A stretch of DNA of 64,000 bases, taken from the NCBI GenBank assembly GCA_902560015.1, contig CACEKA010000001.1:168895-232894 (forward strand), read 5' to 3'. This stretch comes from an uncultured Pelagibacteraceae bacterium. GTDB lineage: Bacteria; Pseudomonadota; Alphaproteobacteria; Pelagibacterales; Pelagibacteraceae. The notes beneath the pieces are model-generated. The model saw only the letters and a program-made list of their open reading frames with translations. It had not been told where the DNA came from and searched no databases. Both the position numbers and the translations under genes were made by a program. Shown in pieces: positions 48,814 through 58,225 of the stretch. How positions within the stretch are numbered: the first letter of the stretch is position 1; every line of letters starts with the position of its first letter.

Positions 48814-50698
48814 ATTCTTTTTTTACAAAGCTCATCATCCCACCGAAGCTGATTAAAATTACTGATAGCCAAATCCATAGCATAAATGGTTTAACTTGAT
48901 ATCTAACATTAAAAAAATCTTGATTTTGTACGATATTAATAACCATAAACTTATCCGATAATAATGTAGTTTTGATATCAGCTTCACTAGTAGCAATATT
49001 AGGTTGATTATATATCCTTAGTTCTGGTGATAAGTTTTCTATTTTACCTTTTGAGTCTTGAACAATAAAATTACCTATTATTGATTTATAATTTTTTTCT
49101 TCTTTTTGACTAATGCTTTCAAAAACTATTTTTGCTTTTGTATTTTCATAAGTTTCTCCCACTTTTAAATTTGTGATAATCTCACTTGAAAACAAACTAT
49201 TAAATAAAATACTCAAAATTAGTAAACTAAAACCAAAATGAGCTGTATTTTGTGCTAAATTTTTAAATTTTTTGTTAAAAAAATCTCTTAAGGTAATAAA
49301 AAATAAATATAAAGCGCTAGAAATTAAAATTGTATTTATTAAAAAATTAGAGCTAAAATTTTTAACAATTAAAATAGACAGCAAAATTGAAACTATTAAT
49401 AAAGAAATCAAATAAATTCTATTGTCTAAATTTGATTTGATCCATTTTAGCTTTGGTCCAATCGCCATAATCAACAAAAAAGGAATTAAAAAGGGTATAA
49501 TTAGTTTGTGATAAAAAGGAGGTCCTACAGATATTTTTTGAGATGACAAAACATCAAGAAAAATTGGATAAATAGTACCAATTAATACAACCGATAAAAA
49601 ATACATCATAAACCAATTATTGATTATTATAGCTGTTTCCTTACTTAACCAAAAAAAACTAACTAAATTATTTTTACTGGTTTTATGAAAAAAGAAAAAA
49701 ATAAATAAAGAAAGAAAAATTAGAGAAAATAAAAAAATTAAAATAAATAAACCTCTTTCCGGATCATTTGCAAATGTATGAACGGAATTAAGAATTCCTG
49801 ATCTAACCAAAAAAGTGCCACTCATGCTGAGTGCAAATGTTGATATTGATAAAATTATAACCCAAGAGGTTAAGATTAATTTTTTTTCCAAAACTAGAAT
49901 ACAATGTAAAAGTGTTGTTAATGCTAACCATGGCATTAAAGAAACATTTTCAACTGGATCCCAAAACCAAAAACCGCCCCAACCTAGCTCATAATATGCC
50001 CAGATAGATCCCAATAAAATTCCTAAAGTTAAAAAAATCCATGAACTTAAAGCCCATTTTTTTATGTGTGATGCCCATTTTTTTGAGACAAAGTTTAATG
50101 TTGTGGCTGCCAAAACTGATGAAAAGATAATTGATGAACCTACATAACCTAAATATAAAATAGGTGGATGAATTGCTAAAGCTGGATCTTGCAATATTGG
50201 ATTAAGTCCCAGTCCCTCTGTTGGTATTGGATAAATATAATTAAAAGGATTTGATGTTTTGATCAAAAAAACAAAAAAACCAATAATGATAATCTGCTGA
50301 AATACTAAAGTTAAAATCCTATACTTATTAGGTTGATTTTTAGTTCTTACTAAAAAAATAAGAATAAATAATGTTAAAACCAATAGCCATAACAATAAAC
50401 TTCCTTCATGATTTCCCCAGGTTCCAGCAATTTTATAGAAAAGTGGCTTAGTTGTGTGTGAATTATTAAAAACAGTTTCATTGCTAAAATCAGATATAAC
50501 AAAAGAGGAAACCAGACATAAAAAGCTAATGACAACTAAAAAAAATTGCAAAAATGTAAAAGATAAAATTTTTGTATCTAATTGTTTAGGATTTCTAAAA
50601 TTTTTAGCAGAAAAATAAACAAGAACTAATCCAAAAAAAAGTCCTACGATTAATGAGTAATGTCCAATTACGCTAAATAGCATTTTACTTTTCTCCAA
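48803..50698 (-). CDS. ccmF: Cytochrome c haem lyase subunit CcmF
   Basis: Polytopic membrane protein (631 residues, roughly 15 helices) that attaches haem to apocytochrome c. The haem-handling tryptophan-rich loop is [19 protein letters not shown]. Other marks are [15 protein letters not shown] and [11 protein letters not shown]. Conserved histidines are present around residues 260-310. It is coupled by overlaps to ccmE (14 bases) and ccmG (11 bases). Confidence 0.96.
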   Translation of the reverse strand: MEKSKMLFSVIGHYSLIVGLFFGLVLVYFSAKNFRNPKQLDTKILSFTFLQFFLVVISFLCLVSSFVISDFSNETVFNNSHTTKPLFYKIAGTWGNHEGSLLLWLLVLTLFILIFLVRTKNQPNKYRILTLVFQQIIIIGFFVFLIKTSNPFNYIYPIPTEGLGLNPILQDPALAIHPPILYLGYVGSSIIFSSVLAATTLNFVSKKWASHIKKWALSSWIFLTLGILLGSIWAYYELGWGGFWFWDPVENVSLMPWLALTTLLHCILVLEKKLILTSWVIILSISTFALSMSGTFLVRSGILNSVHTFANDPERGLFILIFLFSLIFLSLFIFFFFHKTSKNNLVSFFWLSKETAIIINNWFMMYFLSVVLIGTIYPIFLDVLSSQKISVGPPFYHKLIIPFLIPFLLIMAIGPKLKWIKSNLDNRIYLISLLIVSILLSILIVKNFSSNFLINTILISSALYLFFITLRDFFNKKFKNLAQNTAHFGFSLLILSILFNSLFSSEIITNLKVGETYENTKAKIVFESISQKEEKNYKSIIGNFIVQDSKGKIENLSPELRIYNQPNIATSEADIKTTLLSDKFMVINIVQNQDFFNVRYQVKPFMLWIWLSVILISFGGMMSFVKKEYEK

Positions 50699-51104
50699 GC
50701 GCCTCTTTTACTTCTGGAGGCATATAATTTTCATCATGTTTGGCTAAAATTTTTGTAGCAGAAAAAAAATTTCTGTCTTTCAGAAAACCTTCGGCAACGA
50801 CACCTTTTTCTTCTTCAAAAAGATTTGGCACAGAACCTTTATAAATTACATTAATTTCATTTTTGAAATCTGTAATTATAAAATTAATTTCGCTAGAATT
50901 TACTGAAATGGAATTTTTTTTCACCATTCCCCCTACTCTAATTTTTTTTTTATCTAATTCGGATAAAGCTTTAATCTCTGATGGTGATTGAAAATATACT
51001 ACGTTTTCTTCGAGTGATTTTAAAACAAGGAATGCTGTTAATATTAAAGTAATTAGAACAAGTACTACAAACAAAAATCTTAATTTAACTTTACGACCAT
51101 ACAT
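50685..51104 (-). CDS. ccmE: Haem chaperone CcmE
   Basis: Membrane-anchored OB-fold haem chaperone of cytochrome c maturation, 139 residues. A hydrophobic anchor covers about residues 8-27. The body has [13 protein letters not shown] and [17 protein letters not shown]. The haem-binding histidine is in the C-terminal motif [11 protein letters not shown]. It follows ccmD by 10 bases. Confidence 0.95.
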   Translation of the reverse strand: MYGRKVKLRFLFVVLVLITLILTAFLVLKSLEENVVYFQSPSEIKALSELDKKKIRVGGMVKKNSISVNSSEINFIITDFKNEINVIYKGSVPNLFEEEKGVVAEGFLKDRNFFSATKILAKHDENYMPPEVKEALGEK

Positions 51105-51114
51105 GGTTTAAAAG

Positions 51115-51342
51115 TTAATTATTTGTGGCGTTAGCTAAAATTTCTTTATTTATTCTTTGTGATTTTGCAGATTTAGCTTTCTCAGAATTCAGAGATCCAA
51201 ATTTAGCTACAAATTTATTTTGTTCCTTAACAAATTGAACTTTTGTAATTAAATATAGTGCTGAAAAACTTAAAAGTGTAAAACTGAAAGCAGATAACAC
51301 GTAAATTCCGTATCCGTTCATAAAAAGTAATTCATTTATCAT
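51115..51342 (-). CDS. ccmD: Cytochrome c maturation small membrane protein CcmD
   Basis: 75 residues with one hydrophobic helix (about residues 14-33) preceded by GYGIYVLSAF and followed by a Lys-rich tail, as in CcmD, which helps release haem-loaded CcmE. The name rests on position between ccmC and ccmE plus these features. Its start overlaps the ccmC stop by 4 bases. The C-terminal tail is longer than in many CcmD proteins. Confidence 0.8.
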   Translation of the reverse strand: MINELLFMNGYGIYVLSAFSFTLLSFSALYLITKVQFVKEQNKFVAKFGSLNSEKAKSAKSQRINKEILANATNN

Positions 51343-52046
51343 AGTCTATCTAAGCCTTTATTTTTAATTTTTATCAGTTCTGTATTATATTTCATCAAGA
51401 AAATTAGCAATGAAAAAAGAGCAAATGCCGCAGTCATTATCAGTAAAGGAAAAAGCATAGAAGAATGAATTGAGCTTTTTGACAAAATATTGATTGAAGC
51501 TGGTTGATGAAGTGTATTCCACCAGTCTACAGAATATTTAATAATAGGAACATTAATTATACCTAGTATCGTAATAAAAGTTGTAATTTTAAAAACCTTT
51601 TCTTCACTTTCAAAAATTCTCCATGAAATTAGATACATAGCATAAAATAAAGCCAGGATTAACATAGAAGTAATTCTAGCATCCCAAGCCCACCATGTTC
51701 CCCAAGTTGGCTTTCCCCAAATTGCTCCTGTAACTAATGCAATAATATTAAAAACAAATCCTGAGGGAGCTAAACTTTTAGATATTAAAAAAAAATTTTT
51801 ATTTTTAAATATAAAACCACTAATCGATAACAAAGTAATCGATGAAAATATTCCAAGAGAAATCCATGCGGCAGGTACGTGTACATACATAATTCTAACC
51901 GCATCACTTTGCTTGTAATCCTCCGGAGATAAAATTAATGCCTCAGTTAAGCCAATGCAAAGTATGATAACAAATAAAATCAAAACATATCTTGGGGCTT
52001 TGGATGTTATCTGAAAAATTTTATTTGGTTCGAAAAATTTAAACAT
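51339..52046 (-). CDS. ccmC: Cytochrome c maturation protein CcmC
   Basis: Membrane protein that loads haem onto CcmE, 235 residues with about six helices. The tryptophan-rich haem motif is WGKPTWGTWWAWDAR, and the conserved periplasmic histidines are in MYVHVPAAW and the TLHQPAS loop. It opens the ccmCDEFGH cluster. The exporter genes ccmA and ccmB, often found upstream, are not adjacent, since hspQ lies there. Confidence 0.95.
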   Translation of the reverse strand: MFKFFEPNKIFQITSKAPRYVLILFVIILCIGLTEALILSPEDYKQSDAVRIMYVHVPAAWISLGIFSSITLLSISGFIFKNKNFFLISKSLAPSGFVFNIIALVTGAIWGKPTWGTWWAWDARITSMLILALFYAMYLISWRIFESEEKVFKITTFITILGIINVPIIKYSVDWWNTLHQPASINILSKSSIHSSMLFPLLIMTAAFALFSLLIFLMKYNTELIKIKNKGLDRL

Positions 52047-52089
52047 ATTTTTTTGGATTTATTTGAAAGATATCTATTATGAAAAGGAT

Positions 52090-52153
52090 TTATGATCAAG
52101 AATGCAGAGGGAGATAATAATTTGAAATTAACGTTTAACACTCTTGATCATAA
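52090..52153. repeat. 12-bp inverted repeat in the hspQ-ccmC gap
   Basis: TTATGATCAAGA at 52090-52101 and its exact reverse complement at 52142-52153 enclose a 40-base segment with little internal pairing. The gap itself (52047-52220, about 175 bases) is the longest non-coding stretch in the window, and I see no gene in it. It might be a long-loop terminator for hspQ, a regulator site pair, or part of a small RNA. Confidence 0.6.
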
Positions 52154-52220
52154 TATAGGATAAAATTAGTTGATTAGTATGGCCTAGATTTGAACTAAAT
52201 GTGTTTGAATAATGATGTAC

Positions 52221-52541
52221 TTAATTTGATAACTTAAAGTATGTAGAGCCTTTTTTGCCTGAAAAAATCTCTTCAATTAGAGGGTGCTTAATCGGCTCAT
52301 CAGAGTCGTCCATAAGAAGATTTTGCTCAGAGACATATGCTTCGTAAGTAATTTCGTCATTTTCTGCAAGTAAATGATAAAAAGGCTGGTCTTTTCTTGG
52401 TCTCACATTTTTTGGAATAGACTGATACCATTCTTCTGAATTATTAAATTCAAAGTCAACATCATATATTACTCCTCTGAATTCAAAGTGTTTGTGTTTA
52501 ACAATATCTCCGATTGAGAATTTAGCTTTTTGAATTGGCAT
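52221..52541 (-). CDS. hspQ: Heat shock protein HspQ (hemimethylated DNA-binding family)
   Basis: Small soluble protein of 106 residues. The family pattern is clear: KFSIGDIVKHKHFEFRGVIYDVD, NVRPRKDQPFYHLL and TYEAYVSEQNLL, with the acidic C-terminal stretch. HspQ in enterobacteria influences DnaA stability and Lon-type proteolysis; the role in SAR11 is unknown. It is divergent from the septation gene and upstream of the ccm cluster. Confidence 0.9.
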   Translation of the reverse strand: MPIQKAKFSIGDIVKHKHFEFRGVIYDVDFEFNNSEEWYQSIPKNVRPRKDQPFYHLLAENDEITYEAYVSEQNLLMDDSDEPIKHPLIEEIFSGKKGSTYFKLSN

Positions 52542-52628
52542 TGATATTAGTATGGGTATTTAAAAACAAAAATCAATGCTTAAAATATTAATGTTTAGTG
52601 ATGTGGCAAATATGTTATTATCTTTTTA

Positions 52629-53180
52629 GTGAATAAATCTTTTCTAAAATTTGTTACTGATTTCGGGCCTTTAGCTATATTTTTTTTCTATTACTACAAT
52701 AATGATAAAAATTTATCGGTTGCAATTCCTCCACTTATAGTTGCAACTTTAATTGCACTAGCAGTTGTTTGGTTTTTTGAAAAAAAAATACCAACAATGC
52801 CATTAGTAAGTGGAATTTTAATTACATTTTTTGGTGGGCTAACTATCTATTTCAATGATCCAATTTTTATATACTTAAAACCAACAATAATTAATATTTT
52901 ATTTGCTTTAGCCTTATTTTTTGGAAAATATTTTACTAAAGAACCTGTTCTAAAAAAAATTATGGGTAAATCAATTCCACTATCAGATATTGGCTGGGAA
53001 TTATTAAATAAAAGATGGATGTTTTTTTTCTTTGGTCTTGCAGTATTAAATGAATGTATTTGGCGGACACAAACAGAAGAATTTTGGGTTAACTTTAAAG
53101 TATGGGGAATGCTTCCGATAACAATTATATTTACAGGTTTCCAGATACCTTTAATAAACAAACATAAACTTGATGCCTAG
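52629..53180 (+). CDS. yciB: Inner membrane septation protein, YciB family
   Basis: Integral membrane protein of 183 residues with about five helices. The N-terminal FLKFVTDFGPLAIFFFYYY, the loop KKIPTMPLVSGILITFFGGLT (central part IPTMPLVSG) and the WRTQTEEFWVNFKVWG segment are typical of YciB/IspZ, implicated in septation and envelope upkeep. I use the GTG at 52629, since no better-placed ATG gives the conserved N-terminus. Its stop overlaps the next gene. Confidence 0.9.
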   Translation: MNKSFLKFVTDFGPLAIFFFYYYNNDKNLSVAIPPLIVATLIALAVVWFFEKKIPTMPLVSGILITFFGGLTIYFNDPIFIYLKPTIINILFALALFFGKYFTKEPVLKKIMGKSIPLSDIGWELLNKRWMFFFFGLAVLNECIWRTQTEEFWVNFKVWGMLPITIIFTGFQIPLINKHKLDA

Positions 53181-53517
53181 TAATTTAAAATTAGTAATCA
53201 ATAACCCTCATAAACAAATAGAAGAAAAACAATTTTTTGAAAAAGATGAACTTAAAATAATATTAGATCTTTATGCAAAAATGGTTTCGGAGGGATCGTG
53301 GAAAGATTATGGATTAAATATTTCTAGCAAACAAGTAAGTTTTAGTGTGTTTAGAAATGCGGCTGAAAATGCTTTATATAAAATATGTAAAAATTTTAAA
53401 CCTAAAAATAAAAATCTGAAATATTTAATTTCAGATACAACGGGTAAAATTTTAAAAAATTCCTTTGATCTAAAAACTCTTCTAAAAAATACTAATTGGA
53501 AAAAACTTCAAAAATAA
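53173..53517 (+). CDS. DUF2794 family protein
   Basis: A 114-residue protein that I assign to the alphaproteobacterial DUF2794 group from DELKIILDLYAKMVSEGSWKDYGL, VSFSVFRNAAENALYKI and the adjoining Lys-rich stretch. I use the ATG at 53173 rather than a TTG one codon earlier; it overlaps the yciB stop by 8 bases. Function is unknown. No signal peptide or membrane segment is seen. Confidence 0.8.
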   Translation: MPSNLKLVINNPHKQIEEKQFFEKDELKIILDLYAKMVSEGSWKDYGLNISSKQVSFSVFRNAAENALYKICKNFKPKNKNLKYLISDTTGKILKNSFDLKTLLKNTNWKKLQK

Positions 53518-53519
53518 TA

Positions 53520-54281
53520 TTATCTTCTTTGACCAAATAATCTAAGCAACATTATAAATAGGTTTATAAAGTCTAGATAAAGAGTAAGAGCACCCATTAC
53601 TGCTTTTTTACCCATAATCTCACCAGTGTCACTTGCAGCATACATATTCTTAATTTTTTGAGTGTCATAAGCAGTTAGGCCTACAAAAATCAAAACGCCT
53701 AAAATAGATATTACAAAGTACATCATAGAAGATTTCATAAAAATATTGACTATAGATGCAATTATAATTCCAATTAAACCCATCATTAAAAAAGATCCAA
53801 GTTTAGTTAGATCTCTTTTAGTTGTGTAGCCATAAATGCTCATTGCACCAAAAGTAGCCGAGCAGATAAAAAAAACTCTTGTTACACTCATACCTGTGTA
53901 AACTAATAAAATTGAAGATAATGATAAACCCATCAAGCCTGCAAAAACCCAGAAAGTTGTTTGAGCTTTTGATGCACTCATTTTGTTAATTCCAAAGCTC
54001 ATATAAAAAACAATTCCTAAAGGGGCCAACATAACAAGCCATTTTAATCCAGACATATAAATAGCGTTACCCATTGAAGTTAGACCTACAATTGATCCAG
54101 CATCATTGGTTACTACCGACATTTTAAATGTAAGAAGAGCAACAATTCCTGTTAATAAAATTCCAGTTGCCATATAATTATATACTTTAAGCATGTAGGC
54201 TCTTAAGCCTTCATCCATTACAACTGTTGCCTGTTGAGCTGCTTTAGCTCTATTTAATATTCCGTTTTTATCTAAATCCAT
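53520..54281 (-). CDS. Bax inhibitor-1/YccA family membrane protein
   Basis: Seven-helix membrane protein of 253 residues. The BI-1 signature is visible: MATGILLTGIVALLTF in the first helix, a central run of helices, GLTAYDTQKIKNMY with the conserved Asp, and LDFINLFIMLLRLFG at the C-terminus. Family members act as pH-sensitive ion leak channels or protease-interacting proteins. It is convergent with the DUF2794 gene and divergent from the aldo/keto reductase gene. Confidence 0.92.
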   Translation of the reverse strand: MDLDKNGILNRAKAAQQATVVMDEGLRAYMLKVYNYMATGILLTGIVALLTFKMSVVTNDAGSIVGLTSMGNAIYMSGLKWLVMLAPLGIVFYMSFGINKMSASKAQTTFWVFAGLMGLSLSSILLVYTGMSVTRVFFICSATFGAMSIYGYTTKRDLTKLGSFLMMGLIGIIIASIVNIFMKSSMMYFVISILGVLIFVGLTAYDTQKIKNMYAASDTGEIMGKKAVMGALTLYLDFINLFIMLLRLFGQRR

Positions 54282-54363
54282 AGATGAATATATAATAGTC
54301 TTTTACTAATTATTCAAGATACCTTAAAAAGATTTAAAATATCCAAATTTAACAAAAACCATT

Positions 54364-55398
54364 ATGAATTATAAAAAACTGGGTAATACTGATCTTGAAG
54401 TAAGCACAATTTGTCTCGGTACTATGACATGGGGAGAACAAAACACTCAAGAGGAAGGTTTTCAACAAATGGACTATGCTTTAGATCAAGGTGTAAATTT
54501 TTGGGATACTGCTGAATTATACGCTGTTCCTCCTAGAAAAGAAACTTATGGCGACACAGAAGAGATTATAGGTAACTGGTTTGAAAAAACAAAAAAGAGA
54601 GACAAAGTAATTCTTGCTTCTAAAGTAGCGGGTCCAGCAAGAAAATATTTAAGAAATGGAGAAAACAGTTTTACTGGTCCAAACTTGGAGTCTGCTTTAG
54701 AAGATAGTCTTAAAAGACTTAAAACCGATTATATTGATTTATATCAACTTCATTGGCCAGAGAGAAATGTAAATAACTTTGGAAAACTTTCTTATACTCA
54801 TAAAGAAAATAGTTGGAACCAATTTGAAGACGTACTTGGAGAATTAAACAAATATATAAAAAAAGGTATGATTAGATATGTTGGTTTATCAAATGAAACT
54901 CCATGGGGTGTAATGAATTATCTTGAAGCTTCCAAAGAAAAAAATTTACCAAGAATGATGTCTATTCAAAATCCTTATAGTTTATTGAATAGATCATACG
55001 AGATTGGATTATCAGAAGTATCAATTAGAGAAGAAATCGGTTGTCTTGCTTATTCTCCTCTAGCAAGTGGATATTTAACCGGTAAGTATAGAAACAATAA
55101 TTTTCCAAAAGGATCCAGAATGGAAAGAGATTTTGATTTTTGGACACGTTATAGAAAGCCTAATACAGAAAAAGCCATAGAATTATATTATGAAATTAGT
55201 GAAAAATATGGACTAGATATGACTCAAATGTCATTAAAATTTTGTGAAATTCAAGATTTTATGACCAGTGTTATCATTGGTGCAACCACAATGGAGCAGT
55301 TGAAAACAAATATAGAAAGTGTAAACATAAATTTAACTGATGATGTCATTAAAGAAATTAATAATGTTCAAACAATTTATCCAAATCCATGTCCATAA
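54364..55398 (+). CDS. Aldo/keto reductase (Tas-like)
   Basis: NADPH-dependent oxidoreductase of 344 residues with a TIM barrel. Catalytic residues are expected in FWDTAELYAVPP (Asp, Tyr), ILASKVAGP (Lys) and YQLHWPERN (His). The cofactor end is seen as SPLASGYLTGKYR and VIIGATTMEQLKTNIES. The extended loop after DTAELYAVPP is as in the E. coli Tas group. It overlaps the next gene by 10 bases. Confidence 0.9.
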   Translation: MNYKKLGNTDLEVSTICLGTMTWGEQNTQEEGFQQMDYALDQGVNFWDTAELYAVPPRKETYGDTEEIIGNWFEKTKKRDKVILASKVAGPARKYLRNGENSFTGPNLESALEDSLKRLKTDYIDLYQLHWPERNVNNFGKLSYTHKENSWNQFEDVLGELNKYIKKGMIRYVGLSNETPWGVMNYLEASKEKNLPRMMSIQNPYSLLNRSYEIGLSEVSIREEIGCLAYSPLASGYLTGKYRNNNFPKGSRMERDFDFWTRYRKPNTEKAIELYYEISEKYGLDMTQMSLKFCEIQDFMTSVIIGATTMEQLKTNIESVNINLTDDVIKEINNVQTIYPNPCP

Positions 55399-55898
55399 TT
55401 AAAAAAATTTTTCTAATATTGCCAATTTTATTTATTGCAAATATGAGCGAATTAAATGCTGAAGAGGTTAAAAAAATTGGTAAGTATAAAGACTGGGAAT
55501 CAATGGTTGTAACAGAGGCCTCTGGCAAAGTTTGTTTCGCGCAATCATCCCCTATCCTGCAAGCTCCAAAATCTAATAAAAGAGATGCTAAATTATTTAT
55601 TGCTTTTAGACCAGCTGAACAAATTATAAATGAGATCAGCGTGACTGCGGGTTATGAATTCAACAACAACACCGTGACAGCACAATCGGGTAAAAACAAA
55701 TTCAAATTTGATATCAAAGAACAAGGTTTTGCATGGATTGCTGATAGCAAAATTGAATTTAGAATGATTAAGAGAATGAAAAAAGGATCTAGAATAATGA
55801 TTACTGGATACAATCAAAATGGATCCCAAACAATTGATCATTATTCTTTGTTAGGCTTTACTAAGGCCTACAATGCTACAAAAAAAGCTTGTAGTTAA
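55389..55898 (+). CDS. Invasion-associated locus B (IalB)-like secreted protein
   Basis: Periplasmic protein of 169 residues. The signal peptide spans about residues 1-24 (ending ELNA). The mature part begins with GKYKDWESMV and contains CFAQSSP and a C-terminal Cys, a layout of the IalB family found in many alphaproteobacteria. The molecular role is unknown. It overlaps the aldo/keto reductase gene by 10 bases and precedes argG by 4 bases. Confidence 0.75.
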   Translation: MSIIKKIFLILPILFIANMSELNAEEVKKIGKYKDWESMVVTEASGKVCFAQSSPILQAPKSNKRDAKLFIAFRPAEQIINEISVTAGYEFNNNTVTAQSGKNKFKFDIKEQGFAWIADSKIEFRMIKRMKKGSRIMITGYNQNGSQTIDHYSLLGFTKAYNATKKACS

Positions 55899-55902
55899 AT
55901 AA

Positions 55903-57090
55903 ATGAAATCAAAAAAGAAAATTGTTTTAGCCTACTCAGGAGGTCTTGATACTTCTATAATATTGAAATGGCTTCAGGAAAACTATAATTCTGAAATAAT
56001 TTGTTACACTGCAGATGTTGGGCAAGAAATTGATAGAAAAAAAATTATAACTAACGCAAAAAAATTTGGTGTTAAAAATATTATAATAAAAGATTTAAAA
56101 GATACTTTTGTTAAAGATTATGTCTACCCAATGATAAGAGGTCACGCTATCTATGAAGGTGTTTATTTATTAGGTACATCCATAGCTAGACCACTTATTG
56201 CAAAAGATCAAATTAGAGTTGCTAAAAAGTTTAAAGCTTATGCCGTTTCACACGGGGCGACTGGTAAAGGAAATGATCAAGTTCGATTTGAATTAGGATA
56301 CCACTATTTTGGACCTAATATAAAAATTATTGCTCCCTGGAGAATATGGAAATTAAAATCTAGAACAGATCTTATCAACTATGCAAAAAAACATGGAATA
56401 GCTATTCCAAAAGATAAAAAAGGTGCACCTCCTTTTTCAGTTGATGATAATTTATTTCATACTTCTACAGAAGGTAAAGTTTTAGAAAATCCAAAAAATT
56501 CGGCGCCAGAATTTATTTTTCAAAGATCTATATCACCTGAAAAAGCTCCCAATAAACCAAGTTTTGTAACTATAAATTTTAAAAATGGAGATCCCCATGG
56601 GATCAATGGAAAAAAACTTTCACCTGCAAAATTATTAGAAAAACTTAACCAACTTGCAGGAAACAATGGAATTGGGCGAGTAGATTTAGTCGAGAATAGA
56701 TTTATTGGAATAAAATCTAGAGGAGTATACGAAACACCTGGTGGTACATTGTTAATTCATGCTCATAGAGCAATGGAGTCTGTCACATTAGACAAAGAGA
56801 CAATGCACAAGAAAGATCAAATAATGCCCAGATATGCAGAACTTATTTACAATGGTTATTGGTATTCTAAAGAAAGATTCAAACTTCAAAAAATTGTAGA
56901 TCTTAAAAAAAATAAAGTTAACGGCTCTGTTAAACTTAAACTTTACAAAGGAAATGTGATAATTGAGTCAAGACAAACTAATAGTTCAGCTTACTCTATG
57001 AAAAAAGTTTCTTTTGAGGAAAATAAAACATTTAATAAATCAAATGTAGAGAGATTTATTAATTATCACAAAAGAAAACTTCGTTCTTAG
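55903..57090 (+). CDS. argG: Argininosuccinate synthase
   Basis: ATP-dependent ligase joining citrulline and aspartate in arginine synthesis, 395 residues. The P-loop is LAYSGGLDTSIILKWL. Family marks include YAVSHGATGKGNDQVRFEL, PWRIWKLKSRTDLI and NGIGRVDLVENRFIGIKSRG. No arginine-specific operator or other arg gene is nearby. It lies in a run with the IalB-like and DsbA-like genes, 4 bases apart on each side. Confidence 0.97.
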   Translation: MKSKKKIVLAYSGGLDTSIILKWLQENYNSEIICYTADVGQEIDRKKIITNAKKFGVKNIIIKDLKDTFVKDYVYPMIRGHAIYEGVYLLGTSIARPLIAKDQIRVAKKFKAYAVSHGATGKGNDQVRFELGYHYFGPNIKIIAPWRIWKLKSRTDLINYAKKHGIAIPKDKKGAPPFSVDDNLFHTSTEGKVLENPKNSAPEFIFQRSISPEKAPNKPSFVTINFKNGDPHGINGKKLSPAKLLEKLNQLAGNNGIGRVDLVENRFIGIKSRGVYETPGGTLLIHAHRAMESVTLDKETMHKKDQIMPRYAELIYNGYWYSKERFKLQKIVDLKKNKVNGSVKLKLYKGNVIIESRQTNSSAYSMKKVSFEENKTFNKSNVERFINYHKRKLRS

Positions 57091-57094
57091 ATTA

Positions 57095-57712
57095 ATGAAA
57101 ATAAATGTTTTTGCAGACACTATTTGTGGATGGTGTTTTATTGGACATGTAAATTTAAAAAACGCGTTAAAAAAATTTTCTAATATTAAATTTGATATTC
57201 GACATATCCCTTTTCAGTTAAATCCTGACATGCCAACTGAAGGAATTTCTAGAGAAAAATATCTCGAAATAAAGTTTGGTGGAAAGGATTTTGCTGCTCC
57301 TATGTATGAAAATATGAGATTAAAAGCAAAAGAGTCTGGAATGAATTTAAATTTAGATGAAATAAAAAAAACCCCAAACACTGTTCTTTCTCATTTACTT
57401 ATTATTTTAAGTGAACAATTTAATTTAGGTAATGAAATTAAAGAAAAAATATATCAATCATATTTTGTTGATGGGCTTGATATAGGGAATTTAGATATTC
57501 TAATTAATATTGCCAAACAAAATAATATTTCTAAGAAGCTTTTTAAAGAATTTATTAATGAAAAAAATATTGAACTTGTAAATTCAAAAATATTGGATGC
57601 TAAAGAAAAAAATATTAATGGTGTTCCTTTTTTTGAGATAGGGAAAGATTTTATTTCAGGTGCTCAAAGCTCTAGCCAAATAGAAAGCGTTATTAAAGCA
57701 AATTTAACCTAA
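57095..57712 (+). CDS. DsbA-family oxidoreductase, FrnE-like
   Basis: Thioredoxin-fold protein of 205 residues with the active site FADTICGWCFIGHVNL and the cis-Pro region INGVPFFEIGKDFISGAQS. The helical insertion between them is as in FrnE/polyketide-type DsbA proteins. No signal peptide is seen, so it probably acts in the cytoplasm on an unknown thiol substrate. Starts 4 bases after argG. Confidence 0.88.
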   Translation: MKINVFADTICGWCFIGHVNLKNALKKFSNIKFDIRHIPFQLNPDMPTEGISREKYLEIKFGGKDFAAPMYENMRLKAKESGMNLNLDEIKKTPNTVLSHLLIILSEQFNLGNEIKEKIYQSYFVDGLDIGNLDILINIAKQNNISKKLFKEFINEKNIELVNSKILDAKEKNINGVPFFEIGKDFISGAQSSSQIESVIKANLT

Positions 57713-57725
57713 TATTTAGGACAAT

Positions 57726-57758
57726 TTGACATTTGTTATAATCTTTAAAGATTATAAC
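57726..57758 (+). promoter_or_regulatory. Promoter-like site with a 24-bp perfect palindrome upstream of the PsiE/FAD-protein operon
   Basis: TTGACA at 57726-57731 is followed by a perfect palindrome at 57735-57758 whose half is GTTATAATCTTT. A -10-like GATTAT lies 18 bases from TTGACA, inside the palindrome, so a protein bound there would block a promoter. The start codon of the next gene is only 8 bases after the palindrome. A stem in the RNA is the alternative. Confidence 0.55.
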
Positions 57759-57766
57759 TTAAAATT

Positions 57767-58225
57767 ATGGAATCGCTAAAAAACTGGATGATAGATGCAG
57801 CAAATATTTTGTTTGATGACAGCAAGAATGATCTTAGATCTCTGCCCAAAACTGTAAGGCTTCAAATTCTATTGGTTTTAAGTTTTATTTGGACAACAGT
57901 TTTTAGTTTATACATTTTTTCTTACACAACTTTTGCTTTTGGTTGGGCAGGACTTTACGTTGCTCACATTGGATTAATTTTTGCAGTCTATATGACATTT
58001 AAAAATTTTCATAAAGCTGAGGAAAAATCTAATAGTGTGTTTAAAACAAAAAATTTTGATCCATTTAAGATAATGGTAATTGTATTTGTTATAGTATTTA
58101 TTTTTGTATTTTCTAAAGGAATTGAGGTTTTAACTAGTCCCAATCCTAGTTCATATTCTATTCCTTATGATGGACCATCTAAATCAGTGTTTGAAAAATG
58201 GTTGCCATTCAGTAAAGATAAATAA
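57767..58225 (+). CDS. Small membrane protein of unknown function
   Basis: I do not recognise this 152-residue protein. It has an amphipathic N-terminal region (ANILFDDSKNDLRSLPKTV) and three likely transmembrane helices (about residues 31-52, 56-75 and 98-118). A short C-terminal periplasmic or cytoplasmic segment contains SPNPSSYSIPYDGPSKSVFE. Its stop shares a base with the PsiE-like gene start (TAATG), so the two are probably a pair. Confidence 0.7.
   Translation: MESLKNWMIDAANILFDDSKNDLRSLPKTVRLQILLVLSFIWTTVFSLYIFSYTTFAFGWAGLYVAHIGLIFAVYMTFKNFHKAEEKSNSVFKTKNFDPFKIMVIVFVIVFIFVFSKGIEVLTSPNPSSYSIPYDGPSKSVFEKWLPFSKDK

Noticed and set aside
57726..57742. TTGACA directly followed by TATAAT
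   Set aside because: Only 5 bases separate the two hexamers, too short for a sigma-70 promoter; a -10 at 18 bases is more plausible.
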